From positions 1 to 64,000 of the forward strand of contig JAPDRN010000160.1 of the NCBI GenBank assembly GCA_030247855.1: a stretch of 64,000 nucleotides of DNA, written 5' to 3'. Position 1 is the first letter of the stretch. The number at the start of each line of letters is the position of its first letter. This DNA comes from Knufia peltigerae. Its lineage: Eukaryota > Ascomycota > Eurotiomycetes > Chaetothyriales > Trichomeriaceae. The translations under genes were made by a program, and so were the position numbers. Below, one piece after another: positions 43,674 through 55,128 of the stretch. The notes beneath the pieces were generated by a model. The model made no database searches. It saw only the letters and a list, made by a program, of their open reading frames with translations, and had not been told where the DNA came from.

Positions 43674-44734
43674 GATCACCCAATGTCTGTGTGTGGAACT
43701 GAGGGTGGATCAGGTCATCGATATGAGAAAAAGGAAGCGTGCGAAGTGGGATGTCAAATGGTTGCGCTCGCCGGAGAATGTGTATTTGGCTCGTCCAGGC
43801 AAAGATATTGCAGGACTGGTAGCGGTCGTAGGAGTTGATGGAGTTCTTTTTTGATTGTAGTGGGAAGGGAAAACAATGCAATGCAAGTCACCTGAGGCCG
43901 GCGTTATGAGAGGCAGAATGTCACCTAGAACTGAGGGGGGAAAGTTGCGGGCGAGAAACACAGGCAGCAATGAACGACTTCCTTGAAATCCCCTCAGTCC
44001 TCTGGTCTCTCTGGTCAAGGACAAGCTTCGCGGGCCAGGGAGCATCATCCCTGCAAGGGCCTCATGTTCGGGCTGAGCGATATCTCCGCACTCTGCATCT
44101 CGGGCCCGACGACAGTCGTCTATAGGCAGACGGGAATGCAGCTGTTATCCACTGACACGCTTTGTCATGAGACAGAGACAACCTTACTGGGCCCAGGTCC
44201 GAATACGTCAACATAGCTCCAATGCTGACTGCCATGTTAAAAACGTCATGGGTATATTTCCACTGATAAGACGGCTGTTCCTGCTACAGTAGGGTGAGGT
44301 GCACTGATTCTTGTACGAAAATGACAACCTATATCGATCTCAATGAAGATCATCATGAGGCTCAGAAACAGAGGAACGCAGTGAGTGAAGAGGCGCCGTA
44401 AAAAGGCATTTGTACTGGACTGGGTTTTATCGTGGATTTTAAGTTATTAATTCGCATTGACGACACTAGACGCCCAACTGTATCTAGGGTCTCATATGGG
44501 CTGGTGATGCTGTTAGTGAATTTGGTCAGAGCAAATCCAGTCGATCCCAATCACCAAGACCATCAATGAATGTACACAACTCCGTCGCTGATGCCACGCT
44601 AAATGTCGACTTCGATGCTGAAAAACTCAAGATCTCGCTCAAGACTGTGCAAAGGCTTTTAGGTGGTATCACTTAGCAGGCAACAATAAAAAAAATTCAA
44701 GTCATCCTTCGCCCCTGGTCGGTCGGTCGGTCGA
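43674..44734. other. Intergenic sequence
   Basis: 5' flank of the beta-helix gene and 3' flank of the coiled-coil membrane protein gene. About 1 kb in which I see no gene, RNA or repeat beyond short random frames. Confidence 0.45.
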
Positions 44735-46320
44735 TTAAGCATATCCAAGATTCTCGAGGATGGCCTTGGCTTCGTTGTGTGGGAGTCCAGCTACGCCCAA
44801 TGCTCGTACCTGGCTGCCCCTTCGCAGACGTTGGAGACCGACCGCGACTTTCCATCCTTCACTCTGGGAGAGGATGAAGACATATTTCTTTCCTTCTTGG
44901 TCTCGAATGCTTGCTCGAAGGACATGGATACCATCCAATTCGCAGCTCTGGAAGGAATTTCATCAGTAACGTCGCTTCTGAAATCACCGCGAGAAGAGAG
45001 AATTTATAAGGGAGATTGCGATCCATGCAAGGATCGTGCGCAAACACATAGCGATGCACATACCTCTGCTAATTTCATCGTCCAAGCCTTCACATCCCAT
45101 TCACGTTGCGGGACACCGCGAACATCATCGTCGATGAACAAGCCCTCAGTAGTAATGCGAAGGATGAGCCCATCAGTGACATTGCCTTGTCCCGATACGA
45201 GTTGTGAGATTGGGGTCCGCATGAAAGCGTTGTTGAAAGAAAAGACTCCCTTAATAATGATCTTGTCGGGGTCCTTTGTTGAATATGGCCCTCGTGCCGA
45301 TGCTGGAGGAGTAGTCTTTGCGGTACTTTCTGATGGTGCATAGGATGATTCCGAGTACATTGATGCAGCTGAGTTGGCCTTGTATGGTCTTCTCGGCCGA
45401 TCATATGGGCGAAACGAATATGCATCGTCTTCGCGCTCTGTCCTTGCCGATGGCATCGGAGGCCGTTTCGCTGCAGCTTCTGCCGCTTTTCGTGCGTTTT
45501 CCTTCTCTGCAGCTTCAACGGCCGCTTTGGCAGCGGCATCCTTCTCCTTCTGTTGGCGTTCTCGATCTTCACGTTCTTTTTTCTCCCTACGTTCACGTTC
45601 GAGTCTTTCGAGGGTATCTTTTTCTCTTTGCTTCTGTCGCTCCTTTTCGAGCTCTTCTCTCCTCCTCTTTAAGTCCTCTGCACGCTTCCGCTCTTCTTCT
45701 CGTTTCCTCGTTTCCTCTCTCGCCTTCTCCCAGCTGGACTTGGCACCTGTTGTGTTCGCCTTTGTGTTGGCCTGAGGGGTTGGTCTCTGCCATGACGACT
45801 GTGGTGGAGGAGCATTCGCTCCATGGTTTGGCGGCGGTGGAGGAGGAGACTGTGCACTCGGTTGAGGTCCTGATTGTGCGTGAGCATAGCCCCTAGTATT
45901 ATTGAAACCTGTGTAGCCTGGCCCTGCAGAACCTCCAGGGCCTGAGGACGTACTTGGTCCGCTAGAAGAGGCCGGCTGCGCCCACTCGCTCTGTGTTTTG
46001 CCAAATGCCCACGCAACCACTGCCACACCACATATGAGCATGAACACACCACCACCGCCACTGTTGATGGTAGTGAAAAGCCATTCTTTGACGACCGGCA
46101 CTGCAGTTGTGTAGATGAAGAACGTCGCAGCCGTGCAGAAGACCCCAGCCAGGAAGCTGTTCCGTTGGGTTTGCAACGAGGGTAGGTAGAGGAACCCGGA
46201 GCCCGACGAATGCGGAGGAATGACAAAGATGTCATACCTGCCATCAGGAAGACCCCCCGACCTGCCACCGCCTTGAGGGTTGGAGCCATGCGGCGGCGGC
46301 GGAGGTGGAGGAGGCTCCAT
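44735..46320 (-). CDS. Two-pass membrane protein with long charged coiled coil
   Basis: Two exons (46320-45064 and 44947-44735) give 489 residues. The N terminus starts with eight consecutive prolines, then a conserved-looking segment RYDIFVIPPHSSGSGFLYLPS, then two membrane helices (SFLAGVFCTAATFFIYTTAVPV and GVFMLICGVAVVAWAFG). A Pro/Gly/Ser linker leads to about 110 residues of Glu/Arg/Lys-rich coiled coil, followed by a folded C-terminal region with KIIIKGVFSFNNAF and, after the intron, CELDGIHVLRASIRDQEGKKYVFIL. The intron join at LAE-SCELDG keeps this domain continuous, supporting the model. I do not recognise the family; it looks like a conserved filamentous-fungal membrane protein. 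Confidence 0.75.
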
Positions 46321-48071
46321 GAGAGCAAAGCCCTCGGGAAAGAGGTGTGTGTTCTATTATGTCCGTAAACAAGTGTGTAGAAAGTGTCGACCAAGAGTTG
46401 GAGCCTTCTTCTTCATATTAAGATCGACTGCGCCCTGAGCAGTATTGGGGACGTGAGAGTGAGTCCGAGCTTTGGTTGGAAATCGTGAAGCACCGCAGCG
46501 TAGAAGATGGTAGGTAGATATTATGTACCGACGAGACTATGTTGCATGAATCGATTGTGACGTTGGTGTTTGGAGAGGGTGCAAAGGTATGGACAGTTTG
46601 CGGCAGAGTTTTTCCAGGAGCACGAAGAATGCAATCAACCGGGGGGGGTGTTGGCGAGTGTATGGTATGGTGACGATGGCTGTACTGTATGTGTTCAAGG
46701 GAAGCAAGCAGGACAGGGCCAGTTGTTTGGGCTGGCGCTAGGCGGGCACGAACGAAAAGTCAGGCCGACGAAAGGCTCAGGGCCATCTTCCGGGGAACCA
46801 GGATGGTGGAAAGAGCAAGACCCAGTCGGACTGTGTGATGGTTCAGTTCACACTCCGTACGGCTATGATGAGACTGGCCAGAAAATATCCGGGAAAAAGA
46901 GACAGTGGGAAGCGAATGAAGACTTATCAAGATGATCTTGATTTCATTATCACCTCACTCCCAGGCAGGATTAAAGGAGCAAAAATTCAGATCCCATCAC
47001 CCATGATACCCGATAAATATATTCACTCTTGAACATTCTACGAGTACAGTGAACGGTCTGGAGCCATGGACTTGCAGCTGCAAAACAATGCTACTCATAT
47101 CCAATGGTGTGGAAAGACTGCAGGAGGATGATGCCGCCGACTGCAGCGTATTAATCATAGGCGAGCAAATCATGTTTGGAGCCAATGACTTCACGTTGCT
47201 GATAGGCAGAAGTCATTCAGAAAACAACGCGCTTGGGGAGTTCGAGGCCTGTTCATGCAGAAACGAAGGACACCGGTCGAGGATGATGATGCATTAGATG
47301 TGACCACGTCGACAGCACCAAGCGAGCGGTGAGAGGATGTGATGAATCCTGCGGACGTGGTGATACTCGGATGCGATTGTGCGATGCTGGGGTTGTTAGT
47401 GTGTAAACAACACGAACCTTGGACGTTGCTTCGGTAACAAGCGCAGGTTCAGTGAAGAAACGGCGCTAGAACTCACGCCTACAATAGTAATCCGGCTTCT
47501 AGCTGACGGGGTTGTTACTCTAGGCTAAGAATGAGCCCGGTAGAGCGCTAGCAGATCACAACGGCCGTTCTACTCCCTATTATTTGTACTCTAGGCATCC
47601 GGAAGCCTCCTAGTCACTACTCTAGGCACCTGGCGAATTTGCAACTCTTGCCGCGTGGCTCGCAAACAAGCCACTTCTTCAGGATCCATGGGCCGATGTT
47701 TCCAACGGCACTGAAAGGTTCGCGCCGATGCAGGATGAGATCATTATTTTTAATGCCCTGGCAGCAGCAGTGTACGAAGTACAGGTGCACGGCTTCATAG
47801 AGCTCAACGCAGTGTGTATCTGGGCCTTCGTCAGATACAGTCGTAGATTGTGCTACTCTGTACTGTCACAATGATCCCCCGGTCCGAGAGAAAAGGAGGG
47901 AGCCCACCGTTCCACCAAATGCATGCTGGCTTGTGTCTGGTGTGGTAGCACAAATCAAACACCTTGTATCCACCAACTCGAATGAACGCCTCGCATCCAA
48001 TGAAACCAGGGCGACTCCCACAGCTACCACACCAGATGTTCAATCCCACCCAGTCCCAAGTCAGAAAGTGA
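46321..48071. other. Intergenic with short direct repeats and an open relic
   Basis: Contains the promoter of the coiled-coil membrane gene. At 47516, 47587 and 47618 the decamer TACTCTAGGC occurs three times within 112 bases. Directly after it, 47626-47871 is an 82-codon plus-strand open stretch without an early Met whose translation looks protein-like (AAWLANKPLLQDPWADVSNG). I suspect a decayed gene or element, not an active one. Confidence 0.4.
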
Positions 48072-49702
48072 TCAGAAAGTGATTTGAAACCTATGACGGA
48101 TGCGTTCCCCATAATAATAGAACAACAACGGACTAGGTGCGATAAGAACCGCAACGAAGCCGAAGCAGCTGATCCCGAGGCCATATCCCAGCTTCTGAAA
48201 TAACAAGGGGGCTATTAAAGGGGTCACCCCTCCCAACAGACTCCTAAACACCGATCCGCCGGCGATCGCAGATGCAGCGTATTTCGAGAATGAATCAATG
48301 TAGTAGTTTTGAACTGCGTTGAACACAACCACTTGGCCAATACCATAGAAGTAGGCGGCGATGACACTGGCAATCCAGTGAACGCGAAACTCCACCAGCC
48401 ATGCAAAGGCAAATATGCTGACAGGGATCAATACACTGCCGATATTGGCGAGCGGCAGGCGAAATTCCGGCAACGCCTGGCCATCATTCCTTTTTGTCAG
48501 TGTGTTGAACACAGTGTCTATTCGAGGGACCAGAAACCAGACGGACGTCAGGAAGCCAAGGCCAGGCCCCAGATACAAAAGTCCAATTTGCTCCGAGTTG
48601 AAGTTGTACGGCGGCTGTGAGAAGATACTCTGCATGTTGGTGTATATGCTATATGTCGTGCCAAAAATGAGAGCTTGGTACAGGCTCATGACCAACACGA
48701 TTGGTTGAACGAATATCACAAACGGTCTTTTCAGGCTGCTGCGAAGTTTCAACCACAACGGCCGCTCGTCCTCGCCGTCGAAATGAAATTTGATGTCTCG
48801 ATCAGTGTCATTTTGCAGGCTGACTTTTCGCCGGCTGAGGAGCACCGGCACATATGTCTCTCGAAGGAACAAATATCCTACAGCGGTATTCAATCCACAA
48901 ACAATGGTGAGGATCTGGGTATTGTTAGTCTGGTTTCGTTTGTATTCGACGACAGCTTACCCAGTATATCCATCTCCAGCCAAGTCGACTGACAATGAGG
49001 CCTCCAAAGAGAGGCCCTATGGTTGGTCCTGGAACAATCTTAGTCAACTCGCCGCAGTTTTACCTCGTTCTATCATGGACATTTACCGAGCAGTGGTCCT
49101 AGCAGGTACCATCCGAATACACCTGCTCTTTCTGACGGGTCGTACATGTCTGAGAGTGTCCCGCCTCCATTGGCGAGGCCGACGCCTGTCCTTGGTGAGT
49201 ATCTGATTGATCTTGGAATCTGGTCTTGGAGACACTCACTCCCAAAAAAGCCAGAAATAGTGCGTAGACTAATAAGTGTGGCGATATTAGGGCTAAAGGC
49301 AGAAGCGAGTTGAAGCAGCGTAAATATCGAAAATCCCCAGAGGTACAGCCTGCGCCGCCCAAATGTCTCCGAGAAGGGCGCCAACATCAAGGGACCAAAT
49401 CCCAGCATGATGACGAAGCCAGTTGTTGTGGCGATCACACTTTGCTCGTCGGTGTTCAGATCTTCAGCAATCTGGGAGATGCCAGGAGTAAACATCGAGC
49501 TTGCCAACGGACTCAAGATGGCCATCAGAGCAATGATTCCCACGTTGACGAGTTTCCTGCGCTTCGTCCAGGCTTTCGGATTTTCTTCATCGTCGTCGTC
49601 GAACTGTACTCGTCGCGTTTCTTGACTGAATCGACTGCCCCCGTCGCCATCCGCATCAGAGTGCAGTAAGGGCCTTTCCTCATCTCTCTGACTAGCCATC
49701 AT
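48072..49702 (-). CDS. MFS transporter, DHA1 drug:proton antiporter type
   Basis: Four exons (49702-49240, 49185-49087, 49028-48961, 48914-48072) give 490 residues; starts at 49702 or the adjacent ATG 49699. The N terminus is acidic (RRVQFDDDDEENPKAW, as in fungal DHA1 members), then twelve predicted helices. Motif A appears as APFSETFGRRRLYLWG in loop 2-3, and motif C-like GPTIGPLFGGLIV in helix 5 is formed only after splicing, which is typical of antiporters that export drugs, polyamines or metabolites across the plasma membrane. The divergent Zn2Cys6 gene 633 bases away probably regulates it. The substrate is unknown; with the enzyme genes to the right it may export their product. Confidence 0.88.
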
Positions 49703-50335
49703 GTCAAGATGGCATACCAGGGAAAGAATCCATGAGCAGAGAGGAAGCAAATGAAGTGCTGTAGAAGGGTTGTGACGCCCATGACGCTGGTGACGCTTAG
49801 ATTTTGAGACAATATTCCGTACTCACGTGGCGACAATAAGTCCCTGGAAGACTCCCTGATTTAGGCAGTTATTGTAGGCAGTGATAAGTAGTCATGGCGA
49901 CTCCCAGGCACAACGATGGGCACTGCGACGGGAGCTGCTTCCGCCCATAAGTCTGGCCTTGGTGGCTCCCGCATGCCATGCACTATTCGCCCTCCGTATC
50001 TAAGTCGGCGCAGTCTTCTCCACTGAACCAAAACCCTGTGCTTCTTGACTTCCCCAATTGAAACTTCGCTTATCGAGCGAGGAGGCCCACGGGCTAGTGA
50101 GACTTACTTGGCTCACTGACTACAGTACAAGTACAGAACCAGCAACATGTCAAGCCGGGCCCTTCTCGCATCCTCCTGGCGTTTAGGGTCTATATGGTGC
50201 AGCCTCTGCCAATTCCTTACCATCTATCTTGTCTCCTCCCATTATCGACACCTGTTTGACACCACTTGTCAAAAAGGACCTTGCTATCAATCTTCACCAC
50301 GATGCTTGTTGTCCATGGCCCGTCAATAAGTACAG
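49703..50335. promoter_or_regulatory. Shared divergent promoter, MFS and Zn2Cys6 genes
   Basis: 633 bases between two divergent start codons, so both promoters lie here. I looked for paired CGG triplets that a Zn2Cys6 factor would bind; isolated CGG/CCG triplets occur but no clear palindrome or repeat stands out. Confidence 0.5.
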
Positions 50336-52036
50336 ATGGGGCGTCGACGGAGACCAGATCAACTACCACCAAAGCCACGGACACGTGCAGGATGTCTGAC
50401 CTGCAGAGCACGTAAAGTCAAATGTGATGAGACTCGACCTCAGTGTCGGCGTTGTCAAATCGCTAGTCGGCGGTGCGACTTTGGCATCGAGATCAAGTGG
50501 GAGGAGGACTTCGTCTCGCGAGGGCTGGCTTTTGGAAGAGAAGGCATATGGTCCAAAACAGGCACTCTGCCTCGCACACCTCCGGATCCCGCAGAATGGT
50601 CTACGATTCCGGAGATCGAATCTCATCACTTCCTCAACTATTTTACCAAAACGTTCGAGGAGCCGTTGAGACTGGAATCTCAGACATCGCCTCTAAAATT
50701 GCAATCGTCAGCCTACGAGGATGCCGAGTTACAACGCCTCGCTTCACGCCTGAATGAGAGTCTCGAGGACGATATGAACCTTTCATCTTCTCGTTTTCAG
50801 AAGAATGCCCTCATTACTTCTCGCTCCGTTCCTCTCATACCACACATGGTGGACGGCGATCATTCTATGCTTCTCGATTATTACATCCAGAAACTCTGCC
50901 CGCTCACCACTCCCAGCAAACTATCCCAGTCGCCTTTTGCTTCCCTGATCCTTCCTTTTACTCTGATGAACTCCAGCACTGGAATTCTGTCAATTCTTGC
51001 GTTGTCGGCATGCCACAGAGCGAAAAGCGAGCCGGCCTGGAAAGTTCCGGCAATGAAGTTGAAGTCGCAGGTCTTGCGCGTTCTCCAGGATCGCTTCAGC
51101 ATCGAGGGCGCTGATAAAGTCGCCTCAAGCTCGGACACCCTGGTGACAATGGTCATCCTCTGCCTTTACGAGATCATACAAGATTGCGACTCGAGCTGGG
51201 TCATCCACCTCAAGGGTGCTCACGACATGGTTCGATTCCGGAAGGAACTGCAGAAAGTTCCTGGCGCTGACGTCGAGGTGAACGACTTGACTGCATTTGC
51301 CGAGAGATTTTTCGCGTTCCACGATGTCATAGGGCGCACGGCGTGCGGACAGGTGCCATTATTTGGGCGAGATTACTGGAACTTTGGCGAGACTATCGTT
51401 GATGTCTGGATGGGATGTTCTCCCGAACTGGTGGCTCTTCTTTGCACCATTACTGAGCTTAGCAGAGCTGCCTATGCCGATCCTTCCATTTCCATCACCG
51501 ACTCTTTCGTGAACGCCTGTGCCGTCACGAGATTCAAGCTGGAAAGCCTTGAACAGATCGTGGAGAATGATCAGGATGACTTTCTGGTCATCTCCGCGGA
51601 AATAAAGCGACTCGCTGCTCTCCTGTTTTTGAACTGCGCTCTATACAATACCCTCCCTACAACACCGCTAGTTGTCAAACTCGTCGAACAAATCATGCGT
51701 CTGGTTTCCGATTTCGTAGACCGAGGTTTTGTGACGGGGCTGACGTGGCCTGTCTTTGTCGCAGCGGTCGAGCTGAATCCCTACAACGACGAGCTTTGGC
51801 TCGACGAGGCAACAGGAACGCCAATACACGGCAGACGACTGGTGTTAAAGGTTTTACAGGCCATGGAGACATCGACCGTTTCGAATATTGACCGGATGCG
51901 GACTATAATCAGTCAAGTATGGCAAGCACGAGATTTGGAAGAAGACGCTTTTCCGGAGGCGCCAAACAACCACTGGTCAAGAAACGATTGGGAAAGGTAT
52001 GTGGCCCCGATCAGTGAAAATATCAATCTAGTTTAA
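50336..52036 (+). CDS. Zn2Cys6 transcription factor
   Basis: An intronless 566-residue protein. The binuclear zinc cluster is complete: Cys20, 23, 30, 37, 40 and 47 (CX2CX6CX6CX2CX6C), with the usual basic CRARKVKCDE loop, preceded by an Arg-rich start (MGRRRRPDQ). The rest is an all-helical fungal-specific regulatory domain (Fungal_trans_2 type; LLDYYIQKLCPLTT near residue 180, SAEIKRLAALLFLNCALYNTLP near 420). Regulators of this kind bind CGG-containing sites and often control adjacent genes; here the flanking MFS transporter and dioxygenase are the obvious candidates (inference). The stop lies only 74 bases from the convergent dioxygenase gene. Confidence 0.92.
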   Translation: MGRRRRPDQLPPKPRTRAGCLTCRARKVKCDETRPQCRRCQIASRRCDFGIEIKWEEDFVSRGLAFGREGIWSKTGTLPRTPPDPAEWSTIPEIESHHFLNYFTKTFEEPLRLESQTSPLKLQSSAYEDAELQRLASRLNESLEDDMNLSSSRFQKNALITSRSVPLIPHMVDGDHSMLLDYYIQKLCPLTTPSKLSQSPFASLILPFTLMNSSTGILSILALSACHRAKSEPAWKVPAMKLKSQVLRVLQDRFSIEGADKVASSSDTLVTMVILCLYEIIQDCDSSWVIHLKGAHDMVRFRKELQKVPGADVEVNDLTAFAERFFAFHDVIGRTACGQVPLFGRDYWNFGETIVDVWMGCSPELVALLCTITELSRAAYADPSISITDSFVNACAVTRFKLESLEQIVENDQDDFLVISAEIKRLAALLFLNCALYNTLPTTPLVVKLVEQIMRLVSDFVDRGFVTGLTWPVFVAAVELNPYNDELWLDEATGTPIHGRRLVLKVLQAMETSTVSNIDRMRTIISQVWQARDLEEDAFPEAPNNHWSRNDWERYVAPISENINLV

Positions 52037-52110
52037 GAAAGGGTATGAGGACCATTTCTACATGGATCGAATGAGCCAATTAAGCATGAACAGCGAAAGT
52101 TCTCAATTGT

Positions 52111-53237
52111 CTATTTAACATGGTCATATGTTCTCTCGAAGAAGGCGATCTGCTCCTTCGCCCATTCTGCAAACTGTTGCGGCTCGACGACAACCTCTGA
52201 GTAATCATTCTTGTTCTCGTGCTTCTGGTGAAGCTGTTTTGCTTTTTCAAGGCATCTGGCGGCCAAGACTTCAAGTCGGTATGTGGTCCATTGATAATAC
52301 ATTTCCGGCTTGTATGAGACGTCACGGGTGTGAGAAATCTTGGAGTCATCATACAGCAAGGGATCGGCTGGCCACCAGGAGCAAACCATGGTTATACGCT
52401 CTTCGGCACCAATGGCACGAACTGCCTTGTGCTTGACCACGTTTCCGTGCAAAAGAACTCCATATCCCTGTTGAAGATTTGTTAGGAATTGTACTCTCGC
52501 TTACGATCATGTAACATGGGACCTACCACGTCGGGTTTTGCAGCCTTAATAATGGATCCGTCGCCACAGAGGCATGCTGTCTCGCCTCCCTTTCCTTGAG
52601 GAAGTGACAGAGACACGACTAGTGACCACGGGTACATGTCGTTATGCCACTCAATGACGTCCGTATCTTTATCCTGGATGATGTCCTCCTCTTGGACATC
52701 CTCACCAGGAGCCTTTGGCTCCAATGGTTCGGGTGTCAACTTCTTGAGACCTTCAAGGCCATCAGGTCCAAGTTGGACATTTGTATGCCCAATTTCTTGT
52801 TGGATGTTTATTTTGACTGGAAGTCCAACAACCTGTGACACGGCCTTGATCGTCTCCGGGTGTGTCCACGCTTCATATACGAATGGTGCGTACTGGGGAG
52901 CAGCACCTCGTATCTGCACCGAGCCTGGCCTGGTGTACGTCATGCAGTTTTTGATGGTACGTTCGCTCAAAAGCTCCCGCCGCATCTCGACAATGGCCTC
53001 GGGAGAGAAAAGTGGAAATGGATCTGTGGCAGCCACCTTACCAACAGCCTGTTTGGTTTCGTATTTGAGGTCCTCTAAAGTGTAAGTCTTGTCGGGCATC
53101 TGGAAGCGCAGGTGCTTCTTGGGGTCGAACCGAACTCGCTCTTGTTGTCCTCCATCAGCCTTTAGCGACAGACGAGGAGCCCCTTGCTCCTGAACTGGAT
53201 ATTGGAAGTGATCAGAGGTGGAAGTTTGAGATGCCAT
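52111..53237 (-). CDS. 2-oxoglutarate/Fe(II)-dependent dioxygenase-like protein
   Basis: Two exons (53237-52527 and 52467-52111) give 355 residues. The double-stranded beta-helix metal site is visible: His198 and Asp200 in EWHND and a distal His, probably His250 in GNVVKHKAVR, with Arg254 placed to bind 2-oxoglutarate. The splice join brings VLLHGNVVKHKA into frame. Enzymes of this fold hydroxylate, desaturate or demethylate small molecules and many act in fungal secondary metabolism or catabolism of modified amino acids; the substrate cannot be read from sequence. No signal peptide or PTS1, so cytosolic. The N-terminal 90 residues (RVRFDPKKHLRFQMPDKTYTLEDL) precede the catalytic core. Next to the Zn2Cys6 gene and divergent from the SDR gene. 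Confidence 0.82.
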
Positions 53238-54193
53238 GTTTAAAGTCTCTAGCAGCGTACAAAGATCAAACAGGGGAAAGATGGACGAACTGTTATTGAG
53301 TTGCTAAGCTGGAGATACAGGAAAGGCACCGTTTCTTATCTTTATCTTCTCATGAAATAAAGGCTTGGACAAAGCGATTTCGTGTTGCCTATCATGTGGC
53401 TGCCAGATGGTGTGGAAGGTCCTGACGAGCTTCCACGCATAACTCTGCAGCCACTCCTTCAGCGTTCTGGATCCAATATTCTTTTTGTCTCCATCGGCTG
53501 GACTTTGTCCTGAGTGTACTGTACTGTTCTCGGCAGCAGGAGTCCAAGATTTGGAACTATGCACACTGGCAGATCGTCCAAACCAAAGCGGCTGCATGCT
53601 CCACGACAGAGGTGACACAGTGACGGTGATGAGCCACTCTAGCGCCTCTCCGGGGATTCAGGAGAAGTCTCCATCTAGATGGCCCCAATACAGCCACGGA
53701 GTGCCGGGGATGCCCGCTCAAATACCGCACCATGAAGCTCGGTTGGACCTGTCGCGCTATGCAGAACGACCTAGGATGAGAATTTTGAACATTTGATGCA
53801 AAAGGTTGCTTGATCATTGGCCAGACGCAGTAATAGGTCTACTGTATGCCGTCCAAATTTTAGCTCCAGATGAAAGCGGAGCTGCTCGGCTGGACCATAC
53901 TCCCCCTTTGTTGATTACTAGATCCTTCTAACGGTCGAATACAGACAAGCTATGTGCTGTGATAGATGGACTGAGGCGATGTCAAAGCATTTACCGATGT
54001 GGGACGTGTTATCTTGAACTACAACCAGCAGAGGAAGACACCTCCGACGGCAGGGAATATTTTGCACGAACTTATCAAGAATCTCGGCTAACCCAATACT
54101 CGTCCATCATGCTATTGGGTCGGTTCATTGAGAATCTGGAATAAGTAGCTGCACAGGATCATCTACCACCGAGCAGATCAGATTTCCAGCAAC
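53238..54193. promoter_or_regulatory. Divergent promoter, dioxygenase and SDR genes
   Basis: 956 bases between divergent start codons. No coding sequence recognised; short frames inside have no family. Likely carries both promoters. Confidence 0.45.
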
Positions 54194-55067
54194 ATGTCTA
54201 GCGCACCAGTGGTTATTGTTACGGGAGCCAGTGCGGGAATTGGTGCTGCCATCGTAGATAAGTTGTTGTTGGAGAAGGCGAAGGTGGTTCTCATTGATAT
54301 CACCGAAGAACCTCTGGAAAGGCGACAGAAGGAGTACGGCCATGAAAGAGTTCAGTACGTTGTTGGTGATGTCTCGACCAACCGAACCAACCACCTTGCC
54401 GTAAAGGCAGCTTTGGATGCCTGGGGCAAGGTCGATGCTTTGGCATTGAATGCTGGTGTCATGTCGCCCGTCAAGAGACTCTGCAATGTCGACTCAACGG
54501 AATGGACTAGGATATTCAACATCAACGTCGTTTCTCAGGTTTCTATGGTAAGTTTCACGGATGAGACAAATTTGCTGAAAATTATACGCTGACACCTTAC
54601 TCTGAAAGCTCGCTGAGGTTATTCCTCACCTGCGGAAGACAAAGGGTAGAGTCGTCTTCACCTCGTCTGATGCTGGAGAGAAGCCGAGTTTTGCAGCCTG
54701 GGGAGCTTACGGTGCCACTAAAGCTGCGGTGAACTACCTCATCAGGGTTCTGGCTTTAGAAGAGCCCGAGATCACGGCCGTGGGACTCTATCCTGGTGTC
54801 GTGAACACGCCACTGGTGCAAGGTATATTCAGAGGAGATTGTAAGTAACTAGGGTTTTGCGCGGTTCTTGGGCTGACTGGTTATCATGAAGACAATTCAG
54901 GCATGAGCAAGCAAGAGCTACAGACCTACAAGGATATGGTACATCCCAGACTCGTCGAGGCTCAACAGCCAGGAAATGTTGTTGCTAACCTGGCATTGTC
55001 GGCACCTCGTAATCTCAGTGGTTCGATCCTCTTCTGGGACGACGAGGTCTTCAAGCAGTATCGATAG
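54194..55067 (+). CDS. Short-chain dehydrogenase/reductase
   Basis: Three exons (54194-54547, 54609-54840, 54892-55067) give 253 residues, a standard classical SDR length. The cofactor motif is VTGASAGIG (residues 9-17) with Asp in VVLIDI at the end of the second strand, suggesting NAD preference; LALNAGVM matches the NNAG motif. The catalytic residues are Ser138 (TSSDAG), Tyr152 and Lys156 (YGATK). For the last intron I chose the AAG acceptor giving GDYNSGMSKQEL; an acceptor at TTCAG nine bases later would give GDCMSKQEL and is also in frame. The best-matching group is the YIR035C-like SDRs of unknown substrate. Its stop is 61 bases from the convergent C45 gene, so the transcripts probably overlap at their ends. 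Confidence 0.88.
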
Positions 55068-55128
55068 ACAAGCCCTGAAAATGGAGCTCAACAAATAATA
55101 TATATCTGACACGACATATGGAAAAGGT

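Noticed and set aside
46570..46935. 121-codon plus-strand frame upstream of the coiled-coil membrane gene
   Set aside because: Low-information Gly/Glu-rich translation, no family, no plausible splice partner, lies in the promoter of a minus-strand gene.
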